NCBI RefSeq assembly: GCF_001562255.1
Contig: NZ_CP014301.1
Coordinates: 2,666,001-2,730,000 of the forward strand
Length of the DNA stretch: 64,000 bases
DNA from: Bosea sp. PAMC 26642
GTDB lineage: Bacteria > Pseudomonadota > Alphaproteobacteria > Rhizobiales > Beijerinckiaceae
Direction of reading: 5' to 3'
Shown: piece by piece, positions 34,709 through 44,131 of the stretch
Layout of the letters: the number at the start of each line of letters is the position of its first letter
How positions within the stretch are numbered: the first letter of the stretch is position 1
The notes under the pieces: generated by a model
The model's input: the letters and a program-made list of their open reading frames with translations, nothing else
The model's database searches: none
What the model was told of the DNA's origin: nothing
Position numbers and translations under genes: made by a program

Positions 34709-36307
34709 ATGAAGCGCTTTCTCCGCATCGCGACCGCCTGCTGTTTGCTGGCGATGACGGTCGCCGCCGCGACCGCGAACACGCTGCGCTATGGCGGCAC
34801 TACGCCGCCGCTGACGATGGACCCGCACGCGACGAACGACTTCGTTACAGCCTCGCTAGTCCGACAGGTCTATGACAGTCTCGTCGGCCTTTCCAACGCG
34901 ATGGAACCGGAGCCGGGCATCGCCATGGCCTGGGAGCCGGCGGGCGAGACCATCTGGCGTTTCACCATCCGGCCGGGCGTGACCTTCCATGACGGCGCGC
35001 TGTTAACGGCGCAGGACGTCGCCTTCTCGATCATGCGGCAGAAGGAGGCCCCGCTCTACCGGGCGCTCTATGGCGGCATCAAGGAGGCGAAGGTGGTCTC
35101 CGACACCAGCGTAGAGGTTGTCTCGCAGCAGCCGGACCCGATCCTGCCGCGCAAAATGGTGCGCCTCTTCGTGATGTCGGCCAAATGGGCCAGGGAGAAC
35201 AATGTCGAGAAGGTACCGGATCTCGGCGCCGTCGGCACCGAGGCCCATACGTTGCGCCATGCCAATGGCACGGGGCCGATGCGGTTGGTGTCGCATGAGC
35301 CCGGCACCCGCACGACTTTCGAGAAGAGCCCTAAATTCTGGGGGAGCTTCCCGGGTAATCTTGAGCGCGCCATTTACACGCCGATCGCGTCGGCGCCGAC
35401 GCGCGTCTCGGCGCTGCTCTCCAAGGAACTCGACCTCATCACCGACCTCCCGCTGCAGGATGTCGAGCGGGTGCGCTCGACGCCGGACTTTCTGGTCGCC
35501 GAGGCGCCGCAGCAGCTCGTGATGCAGCTAGAAATGGACGGCACCCGCGACGTCGCCCTCGACACCTTCGACAAGGCTGGTCAGCCCCTGAAGAGCAACC
35601 CGTTCAAGGATTTGCGCGTGCGCCAAGCCTTCGCCCAGGCGGTTGATGCCAGGCTGATCGTCGACCGCATCATGCGCGGCCATGCGGTGGTGGTCGGCAC
35701 CGCCTCGGCGGCGGGCTTCGGCGGCTACCAGAAGGATCTCGACATCCGCTGGCCGACCGACGCCGCCAAGGCCAAGGCGCTGCTCGCCGAGGCCGGTTAT
35801 CCCGAAGGCTTCGTGACCCAGCTCAACTGCCCTCTGGCGCGCTATGTCAACACCGAGGAAATCTGCCGCGCTACCGCCAGCATGCTCGCCCGGATCGGCG
35901 TCGAGGCCCGAGTCAAAGGCATGCCTTGGCCGGAATTCGCCCGGATGCTGGTCAACGGCCCGAGCTCGTCTTTTCACCTCATCGGCGCCGCCGGCAATTC
36001 CGGCGACACCCAGGACACCTTCGTGTCGCTGATGGCGACGCGCAACAAGGAGAAGGGTACCGGTGGCACCAACTGGGCGCTGTGGAGCAATGCCGAGTTC
36101 GACACCGTCACGGACGAGTTGGTGCGGACCTTCGACCCGGCCAAGCGCACCGAGCTTTACCGGCGCGGCCTGACCATCGGCAAGGAGCAGGTCCACGCGG
36201 TCTATCTGCACCAGGCGATGCTGACCTGGGGCATGCGCAAGAGCGTGGCCGTGGCTCCCCGCGCCGATTCCGCCGTGATGCTCAAGGACGTCGTGGTCAA
36301 GCCGTGA
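34709..36307 (+). CDS. peptide/nickel-type ABC substrate-binding protein (family 5)
   Basis: A 532-residue periplasmic binding protein (SBP_bac_5) with signal peptide at residues 1-24 (cleavage ATA-N). It contains the family landmarks 'LRYGGTTPPLTMDPHATNDF', 'WEPAGETIWRFTIRPGVTFHDG' and 'NPFKDLRVRQAFAQAVD'. The ligand cannot be read from sequence. The operon suggests tryptophan-containing peptides, kynurenine or a related compound rather than nickel. Divergent from the dppD-type gene across a 126-base promoter region that includes a CTTGA/TCAAG inverted repeat (34680-34693). Confidence 0.92.
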   Translation: MKRFLRIATACCLLAMTVAAATANTLRYGGTTPPLTMDPHATNDFVTASLVRQVYDSLVGLSNAMEPEPGIAMAWEPAGETIWRFTIRPGVTFHDGALLTAQDVAFSIMRQKEAPLYRALYGGIKEAKVVSDTSVEVVSQQPDPILPRKMVRLFVMSAKWARENNVEKVPDLGAVGTEAHTLRHANGTGPMRLVSHEPGTRTTFEKSPKFWGSFPGNLERAIYTPIASAPTRVSALLSKELDLITDLPLQDVERVRSTPDFLVAEAPQQLVMQLEMDGTRDVALDTFDKAGQPLKSNPFKDLRVRQAFAQAVDARLIVDRIMRGHAVVVGTASAAGFGGYQKDLDIRWPTDAAKAKALLAEAGYPEGFVTQLNCPLARYVNTEEICRATASMLARIGVEARVKGMPWPEFARMLVNGPSSSFHLIGAAGNSGDTQDTFVSLMATRNKEKGTGGTNWALWSNAEFDTVTDELVRTFDPAKRTELYRRGLTIGKEQVHAVYLHQAMLTWGMRKSVAVAPRADSAVMLKDVVVKP

Positions 36308-36356
36308 CGCGCGAGAGGCCTTCGACCGCGGCCCTCCCGACCGGAGCGCTTTCGCG

Positions 36357-37343
36357 ATGATCGCCTTCGTGCTAAGCCGGCTGGGCCACGGGCTGCTCGT
36401 GCTGTTCGTGGTCAGCGTGCTCGCCTTCCTGCTCGGCAATGTCGTCGGCGACCCCGTCGCCAGCATCCTTGGGCTTGAGTCGGCTGAATCCGACCGCGCC
36501 GCGCTGCGCGAGCGGTTGCGCCTCGATGACCCGCTGGTCCTGCGGTACGTCTATTATCTCGGCGACCTGCTCGGCGGCCGCTTCGGCAATTCCTACGGCG
36601 CGCAGCGTCCCATCGCCGACCTGCTCGCCGAGCGCATCCCGGCGACCGTCGAGCTGGCGCTGACGGCGCTGCTGCTCTCGCTCACGCTTGGCGTGCTGCT
36701 CGGCGTGCTCGCGGCGGCCTATCCGCAGAACCTGCTGGTGCGCGTCGTCATGACCTCATCGGTCATCGGCGTGTCGGTGCCGACGTTCATCACCGGCATC
36801 CTGCTGATCGTCTGCTTCTCGCTGCTGCTTGGCTGGCTGCCATCCTTCGGGCGCGGCGACGTCGTGCAGCTCGGCTTCTGGAGCACGGGGCTGCTGACCG
36901 CGTCGGGGCTGAAATCCCTGATCATGCCAGCGGTCAGCCTTGCGCTCGGCCAGGTAGCGCTCGTTGCCAGGCTCACCCGCGCCGAGATGATGGGCGTGTT
37001 GCGCACCGATTATATCCGCTTCGCCCGCGCCCGCGGCCTGCCGGAGCGGAGCGTGCATTTCTCGCATGCGCTGCGCAACACGCTGATCCCGATCATCACG
37101 GTCAGCGGCATCCAGCTCGGCTATCTCGTCGCCTTCGCGGTGGTGATCGAGCAGGTCTTCCAGTGGCCCGGCATGGGGCTGCTATTCCTGCAGGCCCTGG
37201 CCCAGACCGACGTGCCGCTGATCTCGGCCTTCCTGATCGTGACGGGCCTGTTCTTCGTCAGCATCAACCTGGTCGTCGACCTCCTCTATGCCGCCGCCGA
37301 CCCGCGGCTCAGGATCAAGTCGGTGGCGGAGCGGGCGGGCTGA
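36357..37343 (+). CDS. peptide-type ABC transporter permease (DppB)
   Basis: A 328-residue permease of the DppB/OppB type with six transmembrane helices. The N-terminal 'MIAFVLSRLGHGLLVLFVVSVLAF' and 'GDPVASILG' regions and the coupling loop 'YIRFARARGLPERSVHFSHALRNTLIP' are characteristic. Its stop overlaps the next ATG by one base (TGATG), so the two permeases are translated together. Confidence 0.94.
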   Translation: MIAFVLSRLGHGLLVLFVVSVLAFLLGNVVGDPVASILGLESAESDRAALRERLRLDDPLVLRYVYYLGDLLGGRFGNSYGAQRPIADLLAERIPATVELALTALLLSLTLGVLLGVLAAAYPQNLLVRVVMTSSVIGVSVPTFITGILLIVCFSLLLGWLPSFGRGDVVQLGFWSTGLLTASGLKSLIMPAVSLALGQVALVARLTRAEMMGVLRTDYIRFARARGLPERSVHFSHALRNTLIPIITVSGIQLGYLVAFAVVIEQVFQWPGMGLLFLQALAQTDVPLISAFLIVTGLFFVSINLVVDLLYAAADPRLRIKSVAERAG

Positions 37344-38275
37344 TGAGCGAGATCGTCACCGTGCCCACGGCATCCGTCCCGCCGCGCGGCCCCGGGCTTC
37401 TTGCGCGGCTCATGGCCTCGCCGGTCGCCACGCTGGCGGCGCTGGTACTGCTTCTGATCGTGCTCGCCTCATTGTTCGCCCCCTGGCTTGCCCGGAGCAA
37501 CCCCTACGACCTCGCGGCGCTCGACCTGCTCGACAGCCAGCTGCCGCCGGCCTTCATGCCGGGAGGCGACTCGCGCTTCCTGCTCGGCACCGACAGCCAG
37601 GGCGCCGATCTCGCCTCGCTGATCCTTTACGGCGTGCGGATCTCGCTGCTCGTAGGCCTGCTCGCCGTCACCATCTCGGCTAGCGTCGGCACGCTGGCCG
37701 GCCTTGTCAGCGGCTATTTCGGCGGCTGGGTCGACAGCATCGTCATGCGCATCGCTGATATCCAGTTCACCTTTCCCGCCATGCTGCTGGCGCTGCTGAT
37801 CGGCGGCGTCAGCCAGTCGCTGCTGCCGGGTGACAGGCGCGCGGCACTGGCTCTGCCGATCGTCGTTCTCGCGCTCGGCATCTCGCACTGGCCCCATTTC
37901 GCCCGCCTCGTGCGCGGCGCCGTGCTGACAGAGCGCCAGAAGGACTATGTCGCCGCCTGCCGGCTGGGCGGGCGCGGCCATGTCTCGATCATGCTGCGCC
38001 AGATCCTGCCCAATGTGCTCAACTCGGTCTTCGTGCTCGCGACCCTCGACATCGCCTTCGCGATCATGGCCGAGGCAACGCTGTCCTTCCTTAGCTTCGG
38101 CCTGCCGCCAACGCAGCCCTCGCTCGGCACTCTGATCCGCACCGGATACGGCTTCCTCTTCTCGGGCGAATGGCATCTCGTCATCTTCCCGGCACTGACG
38201 CTGGTCCTGCTGCTGGTCTCGATCAACATCGTCGGCGACCGGCTGCGCGACAGCCTCGACCCCAAGCTTCGCTGA
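37343..38275 (+). CDS. peptide-type ABC transporter permease (DppC)
   Basis: A 310-residue DppC/OppC-type permease. The landmarks are the N-terminal soluble leader, 'FLLGTDSQGADLASLILYGVRISLLVG', the coupling loop 'KDYVAACRLGGRGHVSIMLRQILPN', and 'EATLSFLSFGLPPTQPSLGTLI'. It pairs with DppB in the same operon. The amidohydrolase gene follows 18 bases after its stop. Confidence 0.94.
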   Translation: MSEIVTVPTASVPPRGPGLLARLMASPVATLAALVLLLIVLASLFAPWLARSNPYDLAALDLLDSQLPPAFMPGGDSRFLLGTDSQGADLASLILYGVRISLLVGLLAVTISASVGTLAGLVSGYFGGWVDSIVMRIADIQFTFPAMLLALLIGGVSQSLLPGDRRAALALPIVVLALGISHWPHFARLVRGAVLTERQKDYVAACRLGGRGHVSIMLRQILPNVLNSVFVLATLDIAFAIMAEATLSFLSFGLPPTQPSLGTLIRTGYGFLFSGEWHLVIFPALTLVLLLVSINIVGDRLRDSLDPKLR

Positions 38276-38293
38276 ACGCCCCGGAGACGCCTC

Positions 38294-39541
38294 ATGACTG
38301 CCACCCTTTTCCGTAACGGCCTGGTTTTCGACGGGCATGGCGACGAGGCCGTGCCCGGGCTCGAGGTGCTGGTGGTGGACGGCCGGATCGAGGCGGTCGA
38401 GCAGGCGCCGATCAAGGAGGCGAACGCCCAGGTGATCGATCTCGGTGGCCGCACCCTGCTGCCCGGCCTGATCGACGCGCATGTCCATGTCTTCGCGATC
38501 AGCCTCGCTGCCTCGAAGAACGAGGTCGTGCCCCTGACCCAGATGACGGCGCGGGCCGTACCGCGGATCAAGGCGATGCTCGATCGTGGCTTCACCACGG
38601 TGCGCGACACCGGCGGCGGCGATGTCGGCATCCGCGACGCGGTGGCGCAGGGCTTCGTTCCGGGCCCGCGCCTCTTCGTTGGTGGACCGGGCATCTCCCA
38701 GACCGGGGGGCATGGCGACCATCGCCGGCGCACCGACGACCGCTACGATATCGACCGCAACGCCAACGCCTTCATGTTCGTGCACCGCATCGCCGACGGC
38801 GTCGAGCAGATGCGCCGCGTCGCCCGCGACGAGCTCCGCAAGGGTGCCGACCACATCAAGGTGATGGCCTGCGGTGGCGTCGGCTCCCCCAGCGATCCGC
38901 TGGAAACCATCCAGTTCACGCGAGAGGAGATTGCCGCGGCGGTGCAGGAGGCGCGCCGTCACGGCAAATATGTCTGCGCCCACACCTATACCAGCGAGGC
39001 TGTGCGCCATTCCGTCGAGGCTGGCGTGCGCACGGTGGAGCACGCCAATTTCATCGACCATGAGACGGCCAAGCTGGTCGCGTCGCTGGAAGCCTTCGTG
39101 GTGCCGACCCTTGTCTGCTACGAGGTCACCGCCGAACATGGCGTCAAGCTCGGGCTCTCTCCCGTCGTCATGGCTAAGCTGGCGATGGTGAACGAAGCCG
39201 GCATCGCGATGCTCGACATCTGCGCCGGTGCCGGCACGCGGATGGGCTTCGGCACCGACCTGATGGGCGAGATGGAATACGCCCAGTCCTATGAGTTCAC
39301 CATTCGAGGCCGGACCCAGAAGCCGGCCGATATCCTGCGCTCGGCCACGACGGTCAATGCGGAGATTCTCCAGCAGAGCGGCAGGCTCGGCACGATCCGG
39401 CCCGGCGCCCATGCCGACATGATCGTCTGCGAGGGCAATCCGCTGAAGGACATCACGCTGCTGTCCAAGCCGGAGGAGAATCTGCGTCTGATCATGCAGG
39501 GCGGGCGGCTGCATCGGAACGATCTCGGATTTGCCGCATGA
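38294..39541 (+). CDS. metal-dependent amidohydrolase (imidazolonepropionase/dipeptidase-like)
   Basis: A 415-residue TIM-barrel amidohydrolase. The metal ligands are visible: His63 and His65 (DAHVHVF), probable carboxylated Lys189 (DHIKVMACGG), His230 (AHTYTS), His250 (VEHANFID) and Asp322 (GFGTDLMG), so the site is binuclear-competent. Relatives hydrolyse Xaa-Pro dipeptides, N-acyl or cyclic amides. Lying between a peptide transporter and kynureninase-like and TDO genes, it may replace kynurenine formamidase or release tryptophan from a dipeptide; both are inferences. Its stop overlaps the next ATG by four bases. Confidence 0.88.
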   Translation: MTATLFRNGLVFDGHGDEAVPGLEVLVVDGRIEAVEQAPIKEANAQVIDLGGRTLLPGLIDAHVHVFAISLAASKNEVVPLTQMTARAVPRIKAMLDRGFTTVRDTGGGDVGIRDAVAQGFVPGPRLFVGGPGISQTGGHGDHRRRTDDRYDIDRNANAFMFVHRIADGVEQMRRVARDELRKGADHIKVMACGGVGSPSDPLETIQFTREEIAAAVQEARRHGKYVCAHTYTSEAVRHSVEAGVRTVEHANFIDHETAKLVASLEAFVVPTLVCYEVTAEHGVKLGLSPVVMAKLAMVNEAGIAMLDICAGAGTRMGFGTDLMGEMEYAQSYEFTIRGRTQKPADILRSATTVNAEILQQSGRLGTIRPGAHADMIVCEGNPLKDITLLSKPEENLRLIMQGGRLHRNDLGFAA

Positions 39542-40743
39542 GCCTGGCCGGGCAGAGCGCAAACGGAACCGGCCCGCGCGATCTGCGCGCGCATTTCACG
39601 CATTTCCTGCGGTCCGATCCGCGGCGCCTGCATTTCGCGGCGCATAGCCACCATTGCTGGCCGGACGTAACCCGCGAGGCGCAGCTCGCCGCCTGGGACG
39701 ATGCGGCGCGGCTGATCGACGACAAATGGAGCGAGGTGCTGGGGCCAGTCTGGTCGGAGGTTTCCGCCGGCATCGCGCGACACCTCCACCTCTGCGACCC
39801 GACGACGCTGGTCTCGGCCGGCAATACGCATGAATTCCTACTGCGGCTGCTCTCGGCCTGCCCGCCGGACCGCCCGGTTCGCATCCTCTCGACGGATGGC
39901 GAGTTCCACTCCTTCCGCCGCCAGATTGCGCGGCTCGCCGAGGACGGGCTGGTTGAGCACACGGCGATCGCGCCGGAGCCGTTCGAGACGCTCGGCGACA
40001 GGCTGATCGCAGCGGCCAAGAGCGGTGATTTCGACCTCGCCTTCGTCAGCCAGGTGCTGTTCGGCTCGGGCTTCGCGCTGCTGGATCTCGTGGGCCTCGT
40101 CGACGGGCTGTCCGCTCCCGGCCGCCTCGTCGTGATCGACGGCTATCACGGCTATCTGGCCCGCCCGACCGATCTGTCGGCGGTCGCCGATCGCGCCTTC
40201 TACGTCGCCGGCGGCTATAAATATGCGATGGCCGGAGAGGGCGCCTGCTTCATGCATTGCCCGCCCGGCTTCGCGCCGCGCCCGCGCAATACTGGCTGGT
40301 ATGCGGGTTTCAGCGCGCTGTCGGCCGCGCCCGGTACGGTGGCCTATGCGGAGGACGGCAGCCGCTTCATGGGCGCGACCTTCGATCCCTCCGGCCTCTA
40401 CCGCATGCGGGCCTCGCTGCGCTGGCTCGATGAACAGAGCCTGGACGCCGCGGCGGTACATGCTCATTCGGTCGCCTTGCAGGAGCGCTTCGCTGCCGGG
40501 CTGGAAAAGCAACGTGTCGGGCCACTGTCGCCCGACCGCCTCGTGGTCCCCATTGCAGAAGAAGCGCGCGGAAACTTCCTGACGTTCGAGCACCCCGATG
40601 CGCAGGGCTGGTATCGGCGACTGCACGAAGCCGGTATCGTCACGGACGTGCGCGGCATGCGGCTGCGGGTCGGCTTCGGGCTTTATCACGCGGCCGAGGA
40701 TGTCGATGCGCTGCTCGCCCGCCTGCGGGAGTGCGCACCATGA
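39538..40743 (+). CDS. kynureninase-like PLP enzyme (aminotransferase class V fold)
   Basis: A 401-residue fold-type I PLP enzyme. The PLP lysine is Lys228 in 'YVAGGYKYAMAGEGACF', and the Asp-x-x-His pair lies at 201-204 (DGYHGYL), as in kynureninases. The N-terminus has 'FAAHSHHCWPD', a cofactor-phosphate or substrate region unlike canonical KynU. Expected reaction: cleavage of kynurenine to anthranilate and alanine, or a related C-C or transamination step. It is locked by four-base overlaps between the amidohydrolase and tryptophan dioxygenase genes, which makes the kynurenine pathway the best assignment. Confidence 0.82.
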   Translation: MSLAGQSANGTGPRDLRAHFTHFLRSDPRRLHFAAHSHHCWPDVTREAQLAAWDDAARLIDDKWSEVLGPVWSEVSAGIARHLHLCDPTTLVSAGNTHEFLLRLLSACPPDRPVRILSTDGEFHSFRRQIARLAEDGLVEHTAIAPEPFETLGDRLIAAAKSGDFDLAFVSQVLFGSGFALLDLVGLVDGLSAPGRLVVIDGYHGYLARPTDLSAVADRAFYVAGGYKYAMAGEGACFMHCPPGFAPRPRNTGWYAGFSALSAAPGTVAYAEDGSRFMGATFDPSGLYRMRASLRWLDEQSLDAAAVHAHSVALQERFAAGLEKQRVGPLSPDRLVVPIAEEARGNFLTFEHPDAQGWYRRLHEAGIVTDVRGMRLRVGFGLYHAAEDVDALLARLRECAP

Positions 40744-41579
40744 CGGAAAAGCCAGAGAGCCGCGTCGGCGACGACCTCCATGTCGACCTCACCGATCGCG
40801 TCACCTACGCCTCCTATCTCGACCTCGCGACGCTGTTTTCGGCCCATCGGCCGCTGACGACGGCCCATGACGAGCATCTCTTCATCACCATCCACCACGT
40901 CCAGGAGCTCTGGTTGCACCTGATCGACAAGGAGCTCGATCTCGCCATTGCCTCGATCCGGGCGGACGACACCGGCCCGGCACTGAAGGCGCTCGCCCGG
41001 GTCGGCCGCGTGCAGGAGCAGCTGAACTCGGCCTGGGATGTGCTCTCGACCCTGACGCCGGCCGATTACCTGGTCTTCCGCGGCGCCTTCGGACAGGCCT
41101 CCGGATTCCAGTCCTACCGCTACCGCAAAGTCGAGTTCCGGCTCGGCGCCAAGGACCGGCGGATGCTGCTACCGCACCGGCACGAGCAAGCGATCCATGC
41201 CGAGCTCGAGGCGGCGCTGAACGCGCCCAGCATCTATGACGAGACGCTCGCGCTGCTCGCCCGCCGCGGCTTCGCCGTGCCGCCCGAACTGCTGGCGCGC
41301 GACCTCTCCGAGCCGCATGTTTTCCATGAGGGGCTTCGCGACCTCTGGGTCGAAATCTATCGCGACTCGCAGCGCCATTTCGAGATGTACGAGCTTGCCG
41401 AGAAGCTCGTCGATGTCGAGGACCGCTTCCAGCAATGGCGCTTCCGGCACATGAAGACGGTGGAGCGGATCATCGGCTTCAAACGCGGTTCGGGCGGCTC
41501 CTCCGGCGTCGGCTTCCTGAAGAGCGCGCTGGACCGCTCGTTCTTTCCGGAGCTTTGGGCGGTACGAACGCAGCTATAA
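40740..41579 (+). CDS. kynA: tryptophan 2,3-dioxygenase
   Basis: A 279-residue haem dioxygenase that opens the indole ring of L-tryptophan to N-formylkynurenine. Distal His52 lies in 'FITIHHVQELW', the substrate-binding block 'RGAFGQASGFQSYRYRKVEF' at ~114-133, the proximal haem His237 in 'WRFRHMKTVERIIG', and the GSGGSSGV loop at ~250. The length matches bacterial TDO. ATG 40740 overlaps the kynureninase-like stop (ATGA). No kynB-type formamidase gene is in the cluster. Confidence 0.95.
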   Translation: MTEKPESRVGDDLHVDLTDRVTYASYLDLATLFSAHRPLTTAHDEHLFITIHHVQELWLHLIDKELDLAIASIRADDTGPALKALARVGRVQEQLNSAWDVLSTLTPADYLVFRGAFGQASGFQSYRYRKVEFRLGAKDRRMLLPHRHEQAIHAELEAALNAPSIYDETLALLARRGFAVPPELLARDLSEPHVFHEGLRDLWVEIYRDSQRHFEMYELAEKLVDVEDRFQQWRFRHMKTVERIIGFKRGSGGSSGVGFLKSALDRSFFPELWAVRTQL

Positions 41580-41718
41580 GTTCGAGTCCAAGCCGCTGCC
41601 GGCGGCGGCGTAGTTGCACGTCAGGCGGCCTGGCCGGCGTTTGCAGCGCCTGCCGGTTGACCGCGGCGAGGCGCGTGCCGTGCGAGCTGCTGCGCCCTAC
41701 GCTGTCCGGAACGGGCTG

Positions 41719-42612
41719 TCATCTACCGACATAGGCAGCCAGCTCGTCAGGCGTCCCTTTCGGGAATGCCTGCCTCAGATGGTCGAGGAAGGCCGAGACG
41801 CGGGCGCTCAGCAGGCGGCGGGTCGGATAGAGCGTCCACAGGGCGATCTCCGGTCCTCCCACATCGCCCCAATGGACCAGCATCCCGTCAGCGAGATCGT
41901 GACTTACCAGCGACACGGGAAGACGTCCGGCTCCGACCCCCATTCGCACCGCGTCCCGGACCATAATGAGTGACGACAGGCTCAGGATTGGGTTGACCGA
42001 GATCCGCGATGTCCCGCTTGATGTCGTCACGTCCCAGACTTCACCTTGGCGGGCAGGGCCGCGCACGACGACCGGAACGGCCGATCCATCGACAGGCCGC
42101 GCCAGTTTCGGGCTCGCCACCACCACCAGCCGATCGCGCAGGAAGACCCGCCCGACGAGGCTCTCGTCCGGCTCCGGGTTGACCCGGATGACGAGGTCAT
42201 AGGCTTCCTCGATCATGTCGACCGACCGGTCCTCGGTCGTGACCTCGAGCCGGACCTCGGGATATTTCAGCGCAAAGCCTGCGGCGAGCTTGCCCATCGC
42301 AGTCTGGGAAAAGAGCAAAGGCGCGCTGATCCTCAACCGGCCGCGCGGACAGTTTCCACCCGAGGCGATGGCCGCCGCCGTCTCGTCGAGTTCGGTCAGC
42401 AACTGGCCCGTCCGCTCGGACAACGCCCGTCCTTCCTCGGTCAACTTCAGGGCGCGCACGCCACGCTCGAACAGGCGCAAGTCGAGGCTCGCCTCCAGTT
42501 CCGCGACGCGGCGCGACAGCGTCGCCTTTGGACGCCCCGCGGCTCGGGAGGCTTTCCCGAACCCTCCGTGGCGGGCGACCAGATTGAAGTCGGCGAGGGC
42601 GAGGAGGTCCAT
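41719..42612 (-). CDS. LysR family transcriptional regulator
   Basis: A 297-residue regulator with the N-terminal winged helix (FNLVARHGGFGKASRAAGRPKATLSRRVAELEASLDLRLFER) and a periplasmic-binding-like effector domain (GRLRISAPLLFSQTAMGKL...). It is divergent from the NmrA-type gene at 42716 and probably controls the cluster 42716-46982. Related LysR proteins govern quinone or electrophile-responsive reductases. ATG 42612 (MDLLALADF) is chosen; a start three codons earlier is possible. Confidence 0.93.
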   Translation of the reverse strand: MDLLALADFNLVARHGGFGKASRAAGRPKATLSRRVAELEASLDLRLFERGVRALKLTEEGRALSERTGQLLTELDETAAAIASGGNCPRGRLRISAPLLFSQTAMGKLAAGFALKYPEVRLEVTTEDRSVDMIEEAYDLVIRVNPEPDESLVGRVFLRDRLVVVASPKLARPVDGSAVPVVVRGPARQGEVWDVTTSSGTSRISVNPILSLSSLIMVRDAVRMGVGAGRLPVSLVSHDLADGMLVHWGDVGGPEIALWTLYPTRRLLSARVSAFLDHLRQAFPKGTPDELAAYVGR

Positions 42613-42637
42613 GCGTTCCACCAGCGAGACGGTCTGT

Positions 42638-42657
42638 CCAAATATAGCGTCTATTGG
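42638..42657. promoter_or_regulatory. candidate LysR binding site
   Basis: ATAG (42644-42647) and CTAT (42651-42654) form an interrupted palindrome, flanked by CCAA at 42638 and TTGG at 42654-42657. It is centred between the divergent LysR and NmrA-type genes, where LysR proteins bind. Match is by position and symmetry only. Confidence 0.45.
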
Positions 42658-42715
42658 CGCGGATGTGGATCGCTAAATTCGGGACAGCCAAATGGCTCAA
42701 CCCAGGAGAGACCCC

Positions 42716-43579
42716 ATGACCATTCTCGTGACCGGCGCGACCGGCAATGTCGGCCGCAACGTCGTCGAACAGCTCGTCCAGCGTGGCGCCGATGTGCGTG
42801 CTCTCGTCCGCGACCCGTCCAAGGCCAATTTCCCGGCCGGTGTGGAGCTGGTCCAAGGTGACCTGCTCGACGTCGACTCGCTGCGCAGCGCCTTCTCCGG
42901 CGTCTCGACGCTGTTCCTGCTGAACGGGGTCGTCGCCGACGAATACACCCAGGCGCTGATCGCGCTCAATGTCGCCCGCGAAGCCGGGATCGAGCGGATC
43001 GTCTACCTCTCGGTGATCCACAGCGACATCTACGTGAACGTGCCGCACTTCGCGGGCAAGTTCGGCGTCGAGCGCATGATCGAGCAGATGGGCCTGAATG
43101 CCACCATCCTGCGGCCGGCCTACTACATGGACAACGAGATCACGATCAAGGACGTGGTCACCGGCTACGGCATCTACCCGATGCCGATCGGCGACAAGGG
43201 CCTCGCGATGATCGACGCCCGCGATGTCGGCGAGATCGCCGCGATCGAGCTGATCCGCCGCGAGCAGTCGGCCACGCCGCTGCCGCTCAACCGCATCAAT
43301 CTGGTCGGTCCCGATACGCTGACCGGTACGGACGCCGCCGCCATCTGGAGCGAAGTCCTCGGCCGCACGATCGCGTTCCCCGGCAACGACACCGCCGGCT
43401 TCGAGCAGAACCTGCGCCAGTTCATGCCGAGCTGGATGGCCTTCGACATGCGCCTGATGGCCGAGCGCTTCCTAACCGACGGCATGCTCCCCGATGCCGG
43501 CGACGTTGAGCGGCTGACCACTCTGCTAGGGCGCCGCTTGCGCTCCTACCGCGACTACGTCGCCCAGATCGCCGGCTGA
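42716..43579 (+). CDS. NmrA-like NAD(P)H-binding oxidoreductase
   Basis: A 287-residue atypical short-chain dehydrogenase. It starts MTILVTGATGNVGRNVV (Rossmann GxxGxxG at residues 7-13), then 'DVRALVRDPSKANFP' and 'VELVQGDLLDVDSL'. There is no canonical YxxxK active site, as in NmrA/QorB-type sensors and quinone reductases. The C-terminus has 'RPAYYMDNEI'. It is the first gene of the LysR-linked run and has a GGAGAGACC ribosome site. Confidence 0.9.
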   Translation: MTILVTGATGNVGRNVVEQLVQRGADVRALVRDPSKANFPAGVELVQGDLLDVDSLRSAFSGVSTLFLLNGVVADEYTQALIALNVAREAGIERIVYLSVIHSDIYVNVPHFAGKFGVERMIEQMGLNATILRPAYYMDNEITIKDVVTGYGIYPMPIGDKGLAMIDARDVGEIAAIELIRREQSATPLPLNRINLVGPDTLTGTDAAAIWSEVLGRTIAFPGNDTAGFEQNLRQFMPSWMAFDMRLMAERFLTDGMLPDAGDVERLTTLLGRRLRSYRDYVAQIAG

Positions 43580-43617
43580 CATCCACCATTCCAACCACAC
43601 GGACAAGGATCATCGTC

Positions 43618-44091
43618 ATGATCTATTCGACCGCCACCGTCCCGGTAAACCCGGAGGGCGAAGCCACACTCACCCGCGAGCAAATCTGGAAGGGTCTGGA
43701 ACTGAAGGCGCGCGATGCGCGCCTGTTCCTCCCGCCCGGCCTCTGCACCCGCTGCGACGTCACGGAGGAAAGCGCAACGCACTTCGTCCGAGACGCAACG
43801 ATCGCCGGCGCCGATCTGCGCGAAATCATCACGCTCGAGCCGCAGCGCAAGGTCACCTTCTTCCAGGCCACCGGGCCGCGCGAAGGCGCGATCGTCAACG
43901 AGCTGTTCGAGGATGAAGCGGGCGCGCTGCAGTTGAAATTCTATTGCTACCTCGGACTGCGCGACAAGGCGCCGAACGGCCCCGAGGAACAGGCCGAGCA
44001 GGCCCAGTTCGACAGCGACAAGGGGTACAGGGCTGCCCTTTTGTCCACGCTGAAGCGCACCCGCGCGATGCTCGCTGAGGGCAAGCTCTGA
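43618..44091 (+). CDS. AtaL-like SRPBCC protein (DUF1857)
   Basis: A 157-residue helix-grip protein of the AtaL/DUF1857 group (START/Bet v1-like). The pattern is 'TREQIWKGLELKARDARLFLPPG', 'ITLEPQRKVTFFQ', and a long C-terminal helix 'YRAALLSTLKRTRAMLAEGKL'. It should bind a hydrophobic ligand in a central cavity; catalysis is not shown. Located between two NAD(P)H/flavin enzymes in the same direction, it probably shares their substrate or protects against it. Confidence 0.8.
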   Translation: MIYSTATVPVNPEGEATLTREQIWKGLELKARDARLFLPPGLCTRCDVTEESATHFVRDATIAGADLREIITLEPQRKVTFFQATGPREGAIVNELFEDEAGALQLKFYCYLGLRDKAPNGPEEQAEQAQFDSDKGYRAALLSTLKRTRAMLAEGKL

Positions 44092-44131
44092 CCCTCGCCT
44101 CCCCCATCATCCGGTAACAAGGAGAACACCC

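Noticed and set aside
37469..39562. A 697-codon open frame on the minus strand
   Set aside because: It lies antisense to a permease and the amidohydrolase, both with clear motifs and operon overlaps. Its Arg/Gln/Asp-rich composition is that of an antisense shadow in GC-rich DNA.
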